64,000 bases of DNA from Capnocytophaga sp. (GCF_030532915.1 NZ_JAUNKD010000004.1:50200-114199); one strand, 5' to 3'. Positions 1-8,574 are shown, counted from the first letter of the stretch. The notes: generated by a model from the sequence alone, not told the origin. Program-made: numbers and translations.

Positions 1-778
1 TTACAAAGGCAAGGGAGCCAAGTTGCAACGGGCGTTAATCACTTATTTTTTAGATAAAAACACCGAAGCGGGCTATCAAGAATTTCAAGTACCTCACGTG
101 GTAAACGAAGCATCGGGCTACGGAACGGGGCAACTTCCTGATAAAGAAGGACAAATGTATCACATTGGGTTGGACGACCTCTATTTGATTCCCACCGCCG
201 AAGTGCCGGTAACCAATTTTTTCAGAGATGTGTTACTTGCTGAAAATGAGCTTCCTATCTGCTGTACGGCATACACGCCTTGTTTCCGCAGAGAAGCAGG
301 AAGTTACGGGGCTCACGTTCGCGGGCTGAATCGCTTGCATCAGTTTGATAAAGTGGAAATTGTACGCGTGGAACACCCCGAAAATTCGTACAAAGCCTTA
401 GATGCAATGGTTGAGCACGTGAAATCTATTCTGAACGAATTGAAGTTGCCGTACCGCATTTTGCGTTTGTGTGGTGGTGATTTGGGCTTCACTTCGGCAT
501 TGACTTACGATTTTGAAGTTTATTCCACGGCACAACAAAAATGGCTGGAAATCAGCTCAGTATCTAACTTTGAAACCTTTCAAGCCAACCGATTGAAATT
601 GCGTTACAAAGATGCCGACGGAAAAAATAAATTGGCTCATACGCTTAACGGAAGTTCGTTGGCATTGCCCCGTGTTTTGGCTGGAATTTTAGAAAATTAC
701 CAAACCGAAGACGGCATCGCAATCCCCGAAGTGTTGCAAAAATACACCGGATTTGACAAAATCGAACTCAAAAAATAG
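1..778 (+). CDS. serS: Seryl-tRNA synthetase, 5' truncated by window edge
   Basis: This is the C-terminal part of seryl-tRNA synthetase, the cytoplasmic class II enzyme that charges tRNA-Ser and also supplies Ser-tRNA for selenocysteine in organisms that use it. The reading frame is already open at base 2, so the TTG at 23 is an internal codon and not the start; about 258 of the usual ~420 residues are visible and the N-terminal coiled-coil arm is missing. Class II motif 2 is seen as FRREAGSYG followed by GLNRLHQFDK, and motif 3 as NGSSLALPRVLAGILEN near the end. A strong hairpin terminator follows at 803-844, so serS ends its transcript here and ileS is separate. Confidence 0.97.
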   Translation, partial: YKGKGAKLQRALITYFLDKNTEAGYQEFQVPHVVNEASGYGTGQLPDKEGQMYHIGLDDLYLIPTAEVPVTNFFRDVLLAENELPICCTAYTPCFRREAGSYGAHVRGLNRLHQFDKVEIVRVEHPENSYKALDAMVEHVKSILNELKLPYRILRLCGGDLGFTSALTYDFEVYSTAQQKWLEISSVSNFETFQANRLKLRYKDADGKNKLAHTLNGSSLALPRVLAGILENYQTEDGIAIPEVLQKYTGFDKIELKK

Positions 779-802
779 TGAAATTGTTGATCATTCATAA
801 TC

Positions 803-844
803 AAAAACCTGAAATTGATTTAAACGTATCGATTTCAGGTTTTT
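803..844 (+). terminator. Intrinsic terminator after serS
   Basis: Positions 803-819 pair with 828-844 to make a 17-bp stem with a single G-U pair and an 8-nt loop; the stem is flanked by A-runs on the left and T-runs on the right. It lies 25 nt after the serS stop codon. Confidence 0.85.
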
Positions 845-982
845 ATCTTATTACAGAAATAAAAAAAGCCTCAAAAAAACGTTTTATCCCATATTTTTTT
901 AGTAATTTCGCATCTTTAAAATAATATTGAGGCGTTTTTTGCCAGAAATGTATTTAATCACAACGAATTAGAAGTTTAGAAA

Positions 983-3900
983 ATGATATTCACAGAGTAC
1001 AAAACCTTAGATTTACCCACCTTAGCCGGTGAAATTTTGAAATACTGGCAGGAAAACAACATATTCGACAAAAGTATCGACTTGCGTGAGGGCAAAACGC
1101 CTTTCGTGTTTTTTGAAGGACCGCCTTCGGCAAACGGAATTCCGGGCATTCACCACGTGATGGCGCGTTCCATCAAGGATATTTTTTGTCGTTACAAAAC
1201 CCAAAAAGGCTTTCAGGTGAAGCGAAAAGCGGGCTGGGATACGCACGGACTGCCCGTAGAACTCGGCGTGGAAAAAGAACTCGGCATCACCAAGGAAGAC
1301 ATCGGTAAAAAAATCTCTGTGGAAGATTACAACAAAGCCTGTAAGGAAGCCGTGATGCGTTACACCGACATCTGGAACGACCTCACCGAAAAAATCGGCT
1401 ACTGGGTGGATATGGAAAATCCGTACATCACCTACAAATCCAAATATATGGAGTCGGTTTGGTGGCTGTTGAAACAGATTTATAATCAGGGACTTCTGTA
1501 CAAAGGCTACACCATTCAGCCTTATTCACCAAAAGCAGGAACGGGACTTTCATCGCACGAACTCAATCAGCCGGGAACTTACCGCGATGTTTCCGACACC
1601 ACGATTGTAGCTCAATTCCGTGTGAAAACTTTTTCGTATCAGCTTATAAATCAGTTTAAAGATTTAGGCAGAAATGTGTTTGTATTGGCTTGGACAACCA
1701 CCCCTTGGACGCTTCCGTCAAATACGGCTTTGGCTGTGGGCAAAAATATTGATTATGTGTTGGTTAAAACTTTTAATCAATACACTTACGAGCCGATTTA
1801 TGTGATTTTAGCAAAAGATTTAGTATCAAAACAATTCGGAAGCAAGTTTGCCGAAGGTGAAAATTCTGAAATATTTGACCGAATTGAACAAAAATACAAC
1901 GAAATCCCTGATAGAGATGATGCTTTGGACATTATCAATGTGGCGATTGCACAAACCAGCGAGATGAAGCACGCTAAAATTCCGTATCAAATCATCGACG
2001 AATTTAAAGGCTCGGATTTGGAAGGAACTACTTATGAGCAACTGATTCCGTGGTTTTTACCTGCCGAAAATGCCGACCAAGCCTTCCGTGTGATTACGGG
2101 TGATTTCGTAACGACGGAAGACGGAACGGGTATTGTGCATATCGCCCCGACTTTCGGTGCTGATGACGCTCGTGTTGCCAAAGAAAACGGCATTCCGCCG
2201 ATGCTCATCAAAGACGAAAACGACAATTTGGTGCCGCTTGTGGATTTGCAAGGAAAGTTTGTGAAAGGCAACAAAGTTCCTGAAATTTTCAGCGGAAAAT
2301 ACATCAAAAACGAATATTACGACGAAACGGTGCCTGAAAAGTCTTGGGATGTAGAACTCGCTATTCTCTTAAAAACAGAAGGTCAGGCGTTTAAGGTGGA
2401 AAAATATGTTCACTCCTATCCGCATTGTTGGCGTACCGACAAACCCGTTTTGTACTATCCGCTTGACTCGTGGTTTATCAAAATTACCGACATCAAAGAC
2501 CGCCTTTTTGAACTGAACAAAACCATCAACTGGAAACCCAAAGCCACTGGCGAAGGGCGTTTCGGAAACTGGTTGCAAAACGCCAACGACTGGAATTTGT
2601 CGCGTTCGCGTTACTGGGGCATTCCGCTTCCGATTTGGCGAACCGACGACAAAAAAGAAGAAAAAATCATCGGCTCGGTGGAAGAATTAAAAGCTGAAAT
2701 TCAGAAAGCTATCGCCGCCGGAGTGATGAGCGAAGACATTTTTGCTGATTTCAAAGTGGGCGATATGTCCGAGGCAAATTACGAAAAAATCGACCTGCAT
2801 AAAAACGTGGTGGACAACGTTATTTTAGTGTCCGAAAGCGGAAAACCGATGAAACGCGAAAACGACCTTATCGACGTTTGGTTTGATTCCGGTGCGATGC
2901 CTTACGCCCAATGGCATTATCCGTTTGAGAACAAAGAAATGGTTGAAAACACTTGGAAAACAGCTGATTTCATTGCTGAAGGAGTAGACCAAACCCGCGG
3001 TTGGTTCTATACGCTTCACGCCATTGCAGGATTGGTTTTCGACGGAATTGCGTATAAAAACGTGGTTTCCAACGGATTGGTTTTAGACAAAAACGGACAA
3101 AAAATGTCCAAACGCTTGGGCAATGCCATCGACCCGTTCGCCACGCTGAAAGAGTTCGGACCTGATGCCACTCGCTGGTATATGATTTCCAACGCCAATC
3201 CGTGGGACAACTTAAAGTTTGATTTAGAGGGAGTTGCAGAGGTTAGGAGAAAATTCTTTGGAACGCTTTACAACACCTATTCGTTCTTTGCTTTGTACGC
3301 CAACGTGGACGGATTTTCATACAAAGAAGCTGATATTCCACTTGCGGAACGTCCCGAAATTGACCGCTGGATTTTATCGGAACTGCACACGCTTATTCAA
3401 AAAGTGGACGAAGCCTACGAAACCTACGAGCCTACGCGTGCCACACGACTCATTTCCGATTTCGTGCAGGAAAATCTAAGTAACTGGTACGTAAGGCTTT
3501 GCCGTCGTCGTTTTTGGAAAGGCGAATACGAAGCCGACAAAATTTCGGCATACCAAACGCTTTACACTTGTCTGCTCAACGTGGCAAAATTGATGGCTCC
3601 CGTAGCTCCGTTTTACGCCGAGCGATTGTACAAAGATTTGACCGCCAAAACGGGACAAGAAAACGCCGAAAGTGTGCATCTGACCAACTTCCCGAAATCG
3701 GATAACACAATGATTGACAAATTATTGGAAAGCAAAATGGAAAAAGCTCAAAGCATTTCGTCATTGGTGCTTTCGCTTCGTAAAAAGGAAATGATAAAGG
3801 TGCGTCAACCATTGCAAAAGATAATGATTCCTGTTGCCAATGCAGCGGAAAAAGCTGAAATTGAAGCCGTTGCCGACCTTATCAAATCGGAAGTGAACGT

Positions 3901-4459
3901 TAAGGAAATCGAACTTTTGGAAGATGCGTCCGGAATTTTGGTAAAGCAAATAAAACCGAATTTCAAAACCTTAGGTCCTCGTTTTGGGAAAGATATGAAA
4001 GCCGTAGTTGCTGAAATACAGAAATTTACGCAAGAAGATATTCTTTCCATCGAGAAAAAGGGCGAACTCACGTTGAATTTAGCCAATGGCGAGGTGGTTT
4101 TAACCCTTGACGATGTGGAAATTACCACCCAAGACATCGAAGGTTGGCTTGTGGCAACGTCGGGAAGTTTGCTCGTGGCGTTGGACATTCACATCACGGA
4201 CGAACTCAAAAAAGAAGGCATCGCCCGTGAGCTCGTGAACCGCATTCAGAATATTCGCAAGGACAATAATTTTGAAATTACGGACAAAATTAACATTCGC
4301 TTGCAAAGCGAAAAAACATTGGAGGAAGCCGTTTCGGCAAACCTACAATACATTAAAAATGAAACGCTTACTAACGAACTTTCCTTCACGGAAAACCTTT
4401 CCGGTGAGGCGATAGAATTCGATAATATCACGACCAAAATCGTGGTGGAGAAAGCGTAA
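983..4459 (+). CDS. ileS: Isoleucyl-tRNA synthetase, eukaryote-like type
   Basis: Class I synthetase of 1158 residues that charges tRNA-Ile in the cytoplasm and edits mischarged valine. The HIGH box is degenerate: residues 50-60 read ANGIPGIHHVM, with Gly where the first His normally sits. The KMSKR loop is at 707-711. The CP1 editing insert lies between them (WTTTPWTLPSNTALA near 240). The C-terminal end has no Cys-rich zinc ribbon like that of E. coli IleRS, and the length exceeds the ~940 of that type, so it belongs to the long eukaryote-like group that in other bacteria is less sensitive to mupirocin (established for the group, inferred here). A weak promoter-like TAATTTCG is at 903-910. 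A palindromic hairpin follows the stop. Confidence 0.97.
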   Translation: MIFTEYKTLDLPTLAGEILKYWQENNIFDKSIDLREGKTPFVFFEGPPSANGIPGIHHVMARSIKDIFCRYKTQKGFQVKRKAGWDTHGLPVELGVEKELGITKEDIGKKISVEDYNKACKEAVMRYTDIWNDLTEKIGYWVDMENPYITYKSKYMESVWWLLKQIYNQGLLYKGYTIQPYSPKAGTGLSSHELNQPGTYRDVSDTTIVAQFRVKTFSYQLINQFKDLGRNVFVLAWTTTPWTLPSNTALAVGKNIDYVLVKTFNQYTYEPIYVILAKDLVSKQFGSKFAEGENSEIFDRIEQKYNEIPDRDDALDIINVAIAQTSEMKHAKIPYQIIDEFKGSDLEGTTYEQLIPWFLPAENADQAFRVITGDFVTTEDGTGIVHIAPTFGADDARVAKENGIPPMLIKDENDNLVPLVDLQGKFVKGNKVPEIFSGKYIKNEYYDETVPEKSWDVELAILLKTEGQAFKVEKYVHSYPHCWRTDKPVLYYPLDSWFIKITDIKDRLFELNKTINWKPKATGEGRFGNWLQNANDWNLSRSRYWGIPLPIWRTDDKKEEKIIGSVEELKAEIQKAIAAGVMSEDIFADFKVGDMSEANYEKIDLHKNVVDNVILVSESGKPMKRENDLIDVWFDSGAMPYAQWHYPFENKEMVENTWKTADFIAEGVDQTRGWFYTLHAIAGLVFDGIAYKNVVSNGLVLDKNGQKMSKRLGNAIDPFATLKEFGPDATRWYMISNANPWDNLKFDLEGVAEVRRKFFGTLYNTYSFFALYANVDGFSYKEADIPLAERPEIDRWILSELHTLIQKVDEAYETYEPTRATRLISDFVQENLSNWYVRLCRRRFWKGEYEADKISAYQTLYTCLLNVAKLMAPVAPFYAERLYKDLTAKTGQENAESVHLTNFPKSDNTMIDKLLESKMEKAQSISSLVLSLRKKEMIKVRQPLQKIMIPVANAAEKAEIEAVADLIKSEVNVKEIELLEDASGILVKQIKPNFKTLGPRFGKDMKAVVAEIQKFTQEDILSIEKKGELTLNLANGEVVLTLDDVEITTQDIEGWLVATSGSLLVALDIHITDELKKEGIARELVNRIQNIRKDNNFEITDKINIRLQSEKTLEEAVSANLQYIKNETLTNELSFTENLSGEAIEFDNITTKIVVEKA

Positions 4460-4481
4460 ACAATTTCATTGCTCTGAAAAG

Positions 4482-4518
4482 AACCTTTGTCAAAGTCTTT
4501 CGGACTTTGACAAAGGTT
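4482..4518 (+). terminator. Hairpin of the CTTTGTCAAAG family after ileS
   Basis: Two 16-nt arms (4482-4497 and 4503-4518) are perfect reverse complements around a 5-nt loop. It probably terminates ileS, although only a short T-poor tail follows. Each arm contains the core CTTTGTCAAAG / CTTTGACAAAG that recurs at 37539, 42960 and many times after 62294, so it is also a member of a dispersed palindrome family. Confidence 0.75.
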
Positions 4519-4573
4519 AAAAGAGCTTTTCCATCGGTATTTTCTTCTTTCCCTGCATAAAAACCCCAAAAAA

Positions 4574-5011
4574 ATGTGGCAAATAAAAACTTTTGAGCAG
4601 TTAAACACTTCCGAGTTGTACCAAATAATGCGTTTGCGGGTGGCGGTTTTTGTGGTGGAGCAAAATTGCCCGTATTACGAGTTGGATGACGAAGATTTAC
4701 GCTGTCATCACGTGTTTTACACCGATAAAAACGCAAAAATCAGTGCGTATAGCCGTGTTTTTAGAAAGGAAAACCACATAACCTTCGGGCGGGTTGTTGT
4801 TTCGCCGGAATGCCGAGGCTCGGGACTCGGAAAACGACTCGTACAAGAAGTAATGGCTTTTATCCGAGCTACTTACCCTCAAAAAACAATCGTCATTGAA
4901 GCCCAACAATACGTAATTCCTTTTTATGAAGCATTCGGATTTAAATCCGTAGGCGGATTATTCGATTTGGATGGTATCCCACACCAAAAAATGCAATGTG
5001 ATTCGTTTTAA
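4574..5011 (+). CDS. GNAT N-acetyltransferase, ElaA-like
   Basis: A 145-residue single-domain GNAT enzyme expected to move an acetyl group from acetyl-CoA to an amine; the substrate is unknown. The N-terminal third has the ElaA signature (LYQIMRLRVAVFVVEQNCPY, then LDDEDLRCHHV). The acetyl-CoA pyrophosphate loop is RVVVSPECRGSGLGKRLVQE around residues 75-94, matching V-x-P-x-x-R-G-x-G-x-G. The end (FYEAFGFKSVGG then DGIPHQKM) is also typical of ElaA. It begins 114 nt after ileS and is followed by the 21-bp repeat array, so it is probably a single gene. Confidence 0.88.
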   Translation: MWQIKTFEQLNTSELYQIMRLRVAVFVVEQNCPYYELDDEDLRCHHVFYTDKNAKISAYSRVFRKENHITFGRVVVSPECRGSGLGKRLVQEVMAFIRATYPQKTIVIEAQQYVIPFYEAFGFKSVGGLFDLDGIPHQKMQCDSF

Positions 5012-5037
5012 ACAGCCGTTTTTCTGAAACTTGAAAC

Positions 5038-5352
5038 CGTAAAATAACCTTTCCTTCCGTAGAAAAAAAGAAATCCGTTAAGGAAAATTAATTTTCTTGC
5101 TAAAAAATTTGTTTTTTAAAAAAGGAAATCGTATCTTTGAGCGGTAAAAAAGAGTTTCCCTGCTAGAAAATTTAATTTCCGACCTGTAAAATTAAATCTT
5201 ACCGGTGGTTCGTTGAAAAGAATAGCAGTAGAATTCAATTTTACTGATGAATAATTCAATTTTACTGCTGTAAGATTAAATTTTCAATCAAGAAAAATGT
5301 TTTTTATTGAAGAAAATTCATTTTTCCATCCATAAAAAAACTCTTTATAAGA
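5038..5352. repeat. Array of degenerate 21-bp A/T-tract repeats (about 15 units)
   Basis: Read in steps of exactly 21 nt from 5038, this intergenic stretch gives about fifteen units of the same layout: a short G/C-containing edge (GC, GT or TGC), an A-run (GTAAAATT, AGAAAATT, AGGAAAATT), then a T-run about 10 nt later (AATTTTAC, TTTTCTT). Several units are imperfect palindromes, best seen at 5226-5268 where GTAGAATT faces AATTTTAC twice. Units differ by many substitutions but hardly by indels, so the phase is kept over 315 nt. The period equals two turns of B-DNA, which would put the A-tracts on one face. A second array of the same kind is at 8604-8835. No coding role is visible. Confidence 0.7.
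5108..5139 (+). promoter_or_regulatory. Consensus Bacteroidota promoter inside the 21-bp array
   Basis: TTTG (5108-5111), 20-nt spacer, TATCTTTG (5132-5139) matches the flavobacterial sigma consensus at every fixed position. It points rightward, but the first confident gene starts at 5622. Since the array repeats T-runs every 21 nt, the match may be a by-product of the array. Confidence 0.45.
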
Positions 5353-5401
5353 TAAAAATCGGCTTTGGGTAGTGTTTCTACGCTGCAAAATAGGTGCTGT
5401 T

Positions 5402-5581
5402 ATGAAATTCAATGAAAGAAATGCAGTAATTACCCACAGCATAACCCTTACGCAAGGTGTAAAATGGGCAATTCGGTCAAGAAATAACCGCCAACCATCA
5501 AATACCCCTGCGTTTCGTGCTTTGATTTTTTCCTTCAAAGGAAGAAAACGAAAAAAGAACGAGAACTATTTAAAATTTTGA
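5402..5581 (+). other. Possible small basic ORF in a both-strand open block
   Basis: Between the 21-bp array and the gene at 5622 there is a stretch (about 5350-5560) of more mixed composition. It contains an ATG-initiated 59-codon frame on + rich in Arg, Lys and Asn (ends FSFKGRKRKKNENYLKF). The opposite strand is also open for 84 codons, with a hydrophobic segment (LWVITAFLSLNFITAPIL), but needs a TTG start. I do not recognise either product with certainty. Only one, or neither, can be a real protein; the block could also be an untranslated conserved repeat. Confidence 0.2.
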
Positions 5582-5621
5582 AACAAAAAAATAAATTATC
5601 AACATTAAAACTAGTATTACT

Positions 5622-5930
5622 ATGGCAGCACTAACGTATTCAAAACAGATTACCAGTGTAAAACTGATGGTAGACGGGCTTCGTAACCACGCGGGCGAAG
5701 TAACCAAGATTGACAACGAGTTTATCAACAAACTCGAAGCCCTCCGCACGGAGGTGGAAACCCTTAACAGCGAGCAAGAGAAACTAAAAGCGGACTTGAA
5801 AGCCAAAACCAAGGCGTTGGACGACAAAATGAAGGAACTCATCGAGAGCCACTCCTTTGCCCGAACACGCGTAAAGGTGGATATTCCGCAAGAGAACTGG
5901 AAAGAGTTCGGTATCTCGGCAAGCCGATAG
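5622..5930 (+). CDS. Small coiled-coil protein of unknown function
   Basis: A 102-residue protein with no signal peptide or membrane segment. Residues 25-75 form a strongly predicted coiled coil (EFINKLEALRTEVETLNSEQ, then a Lys/Glu-rich stretch to KMKELIE), and a short basic tail follows (FARTRVKVDIP). The start ATG follows an A/T-rich leader without a Shine-Dalgarno sequence, as usual in this phylum. I do not recognise a family. It is 44 nt upstream of the MORN-variant gene on the same strand and 1.3 kb from a DksA-like gene, so the three may be co-transcribed. A DNA-associated or structural role is possible but nothing in the sequence proves it. Confidence 0.75.
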   Translation: MAALTYSKQITSVKLMVDGLRNHAGEVTKIDNEFINKLEALRTEVETLNSEQEKLKADLKAKTKALDDKMKELIESHSFARTRVKVDIPQENWKEFGISASR

Positions 5931-5974
5931 GTTTTCCGGCAGGGAATGATTGTTTTTTATCAGAAAATAACGCT

Positions 5975-7159
5975 ATGAAAGCACTACAATTCATTGCAAT
6001 GGCTTGTTTTTTGGTGATACCTTCGGGGTATGCCCAAAAATTTGTTTCCGAAAACGAAATTACCGCTCAGAAATTCGGCACGGAAACCCTTTACAAGTCC
6101 GACAAAACCGACGAACCACTTGATGGTGATTACAAAGTGGCTTTGGGAGGCGGAAGTTTCTATGAGGTACATTTCGCAAAAGGTCGGATGCACGGAAAAT
6201 ACAAACGTTTTTCATCAAAAGGCGATTTGCTGGAAGAAAGTTCGTATAATAATGGTGAACTCGACGGAAAAAAAGCGGTTTATAACCAATTCGACCCGAA
6301 AAACCTCGAACGACTGATGCATTACAAAAAAGGCAAACCCGATGGCAAGTGGCAGGAGTTCAATTCCAAAGGAAAACTGCTTCGGGAAGACAATTTCACC
6401 AACGGAAAGCTCAATGGCGAGCAGAAAAAATTTGATTCCGACGGAAATTTACGCCTTTTGGAGACGTACAAAGACGATGTAAAGCACGGAAAGTTCTGGG
6501 GCAAGATGGTTTCCAATCGGGGCGATTACCAATACACGCGTTTCTACAAAGACGGTGAGCCTTCCGGCAAGTGGAAAGAAGTAAACGAGAACGGAACCCT
6601 TAAAAAAGAGGTGGAATACACCAATAAGGACACGTATACCGAGCGGGAGTACTTCGGAAATGGCAACCCAAAAATCGAAATTCGTGTAAAAAACGGCAAA
6701 CGCAACGGTATCTGTAAGGAATTTTACGATACGGGGGTGGTTGCCGAAGAAAGGGATTACAAAGACGACAAAATCATCGTGCGAAAAACCTTTCACGTGA
6801 ACGGAAAGCTCAGCGAACTGTGGAATTTAGCCAATGGCGAACTGCACGGGGCGTATCTCTCGATGAATTCCGAAGGGAAGAAGGAAGTGGAAGGCAATTA
6901 CACGAACGGACTTCGTGACGGCACGTGGAAATATTATTATCAGGACAAGGATAACTTCTTGGAGAAAGAAACTCCGTACGTTCGCGGCAATAAAGAAGGC
7001 GTTTTCAAGTCGTACCACCGCAGCGGCAAGCTCTACACCGAAGGTTTCTACAAGAATGACACGATGCACGGCACGTGGAAGTATTACACCGAGGGCGGAA
7101 AGCTCGAAAAAGAGGACGTTTATGACCATCGCAATCTAATAAAATCAACTCAGTTTTAA
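5975..7159 (+). CDS. Secreted MORN-variant (YwqK-like) repeat protein
   Basis: A 394-residue exported protein: residues 1-20 form a signal peptide (MKALQFIAMACFLVIPSGYA, cleavage before Q21). The rest is about twelve tandem MORN_2/YwqK repeats of 22-25 residues with the pattern (D/N)G-x-W-K-x-(Y/F) then G-x-L-x-x-E-x-x-Y, for example DGKWQEFNSKGKLLREDNF and HGTWKYYTEGGKLEKEDVY. Such repeats form an open beta-meander that is thought to be a binding surface; Bacteroidota carry many paralogues. Database names calling this a toxin-antitoxin component come from one Bacillus protein and are not supported here. Likely periplasmic or surface-facing. It shares strand with the coiled-coil gene upstream and the DksA-like gene 67 nt downstream. 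Confidence 0.85.
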   Translation: MKALQFIAMACFLVIPSGYAQKFVSENEITAQKFGTETLYKSDKTDEPLDGDYKVALGGGSFYEVHFAKGRMHGKYKRFSSKGDLLEESSYNNGELDGKKAVYNQFDPKNLERLMHYKKGKPDGKWQEFNSKGKLLREDNFTNGKLNGEQKKFDSDGNLRLLETYKDDVKHGKFWGKMVSNRGDYQYTRFYKDGEPSGKWKEVNENGTLKKEVEYTNKDTYTEREYFGNGNPKIEIRVKNGKRNGICKEFYDTGVVAEERDYKDDKIIVRKTFHVNGKLSELWNLANGELHGAYLSMNSEGKKEVEGNYTNGLRDGTWKYYYQDKDNFLEKETPYVRGNKEGVFKSYHRSGKLYTEGFYKNDTMHGTWKYYTEGGKLEKEDVYDHRNLIKSTQF

Positions 7160-7226
7160 GAAAAACAAATTTCAAAGCAAGAAAATAACAAAAGAATGCA
7201 TCATTCAGTTTAAAAATAAGAGTATT

Positions 7227-7610
7227 ATGGAAGCAGAAAACATCAGAGCCCGATATTCCGACAAGGAACTTGAAGAATTCAAGGCGCTTATTGAAGAAAA
7301 AATCCAGAAAGCCCAAGCCGATTTAGAGCTTTTGAAAAGCGCCTATATGAATAGCGCCAGCAACGGCACGGAAGACACCGCCCCCACCTTCAAAGCCTTT
7401 GAGGAAGGCTCAAAAGTGAACAGTAAGGAAGAAAATACGGCGTTGGCAATCCGTCAGGAAAAGTTTATCCGCGATTTAAAGCACGCCCTTATCCGTATTG
7501 AAAACAAAACCTACGGGGTTTGTCGGGTTACGGGCAAACTTATCGATAAACGCCGCTTGCTTGCCGTTCCGCATACCACGTTGAGCATTGAAGCCAAGAA
7601 TATGCAATAG
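7227..7610 (+). CDS. TraR/DksA-like protein lacking the zinc-finger cysteines
   Basis: A 127-residue protein with the DksA shape: an N-terminal acidic coiled-coil region (residues 8-95) and a C-terminal segment YGVCRVTGKLIDKRRLLAVP that matches the DksA zinc-finger fold (YGxCxxCGxxIxxxRLxAxP) but keeps only one Cys, the second being Thr. DksA proteins enter the RNA polymerase secondary channel and tune stringent-response transcription; Bacteroidota forms without the four cysteines are common. Whether it acts on polymerase is inferred from fold only. It ends 130 nt before a strong bidirectional terminator shared with xth. Confidence 0.82.
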   Translation: MEAENIRARYSDKELEEFKALIEEKIQKAQADLELLKSAYMNSASNGTEDTAPTFKAFEEGSKVNSKEENTALAIRQEKFIRDLKHALIRIENKTYGVCRVTGKLIDKRRLLAVPHTTLSIEAKNMQ

Positions 7611-7740
7611 TCGGTTTGGCGTAAATGGCGCGAAGTGATTTATTATTTTGCCAAAACAAGACGGTATTGCTTTAAAAAATGCTGTCAAACGGTGTTGTGG
7701 CTAAAAATACCGACGAAAACCGGCAGGTATAACCAAAAAA

Positions 7741-7773
7741 TTTGACAGTTAGTGAGGTTCACTAACTGTCAAA
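7741..7773. terminator. Bidirectional terminator between the DksA-like gene and xth
   Basis: Perfect 15-bp stem (7741-7755 with 7759-7773) around a 3-nt loop, with an A-run on the left and T-run on the right, so it can stop transcription from either side. It sits between two convergent genes, 8 nt from the xth stop. Confidence 0.9.
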
Positions 7774-7781
7774 TATATTTT

Positions 7782-8546
7782 TTAATCTGTAATCTCCACT
7801 AAAATGGGGCAATGGTCGCTGTGTTTTGCTTCGGGTAAGATTAAGGCACGTTGCAAACGACTTTCAAGCGGTTGCGCCACCAAATTATAATCAATGCGCC
7901 AGCCTTTATTATTATTGCGGGCGTTTGCGCGATAACTCCACCACGAATAATTGTGAGGTTCTTTGTTAAAATGGCGGAAACTATCGATAAAACCGCTTTT
8001 CATAAAGGAATCCAACCAAGCTCTTTCTGCCGGCAAGAAGCCCGAAACGTTTGCATTGCGCACGGGGTCGTGAATATCGATGGCTTGATGACAAATATTG
8101 TAGTCGCCACAAATTATCAAGTTAGGAACGGATTGTTTGAGCCGGTCGATGTACTTTTGGAAGTCGTCCATAAAGGCAAACTTGAAGTCGAGCCTGTCAA
8201 TATTGGTTCCCGAAGGCAAATAGAGGCTCATTACCGAAACTGAATTGAAGTCGGCGCGTAAAATCCGCCCTTCTTTATCCATATAATCGATACCGCTCCC
8301 GATTTCCACGTGGTCAGGTTTGATTTTCGAGAGGATAGCCACCCCGCTGTATCCTTTTTTTTCGGCGCTATGCCAGTATTGGTATTTATACCCTAAGTCT
8401 TCAAAGGTTTTCGTGTCGATTTGGCTTTCCAACGCTTTAATTTCTTGCAGGCAAAGCACGTCGGGATTGGCATTTTCGAGCCATTGGGCTAATCCCTTGG
8501 TCATTGCTGCCCTTATCCCGTTTACATTGTATGATATTATTCTCAT
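7782..8546 (-). CDS. xth: Exodeoxyribonuclease III / AP endonuclease
   Basis: Cytoplasmic base-excision repair enzyme of the ExoIII family (254 residues, family norm 250-270) that cuts 5' of abasic sites and degrades one strand of duplex DNA from the 3' end. Active-site residues of the endonuclease/exonuclease/phosphatase fold are all present: N7 and N9 in SYNVNG, metal-binding E35 in CLQEIKA, D148 and N150 in CGDYN, and the catalytic pair D244-H245 in HSDHCPI. It stands alone, with a promoter -7 element 29 nt upstream and the 21-bp repeat array behind that. Confidence 0.96.
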   Translation of the reverse strand: MRIISYNVNGIRAAMTKGLAQWLENANPDVLCLQEIKALESQIDTKTFEDLGYKYQYWHSAEKKGYSGVAILSKIKPDHVEIGSGIDYMDKEGRILRADFNSVSVMSLYLPSGTNIDRLDFKFAFMDDFQKYIDRLKQSVPNLIICGDYNICHQAIDIHDPVRNANVSGFLPAERAWLDSFMKSGFIDSFRHFNKEPHNYSWWSYRANARNNNKGWRIDYNLVAQPLESRLQRALILPEAKHSDHCPILVEITD

Positions 8547-8574
8547 TTTTAGTTTTTTTGTGATTTCAAGCGGA

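Noticed and set aside
5284..5538. 84-codon ORF on - with a hydrophobic segment
   Set aside because: Needs a TTG start, its end runs into the 21-bp array and it has no visible promoter; kept only as part of an observation.
5975..7159. Toxin-antitoxin component
   Set aside because: The label comes from the YwqK name only; the protein has a signal peptide and no partner toxin is present.
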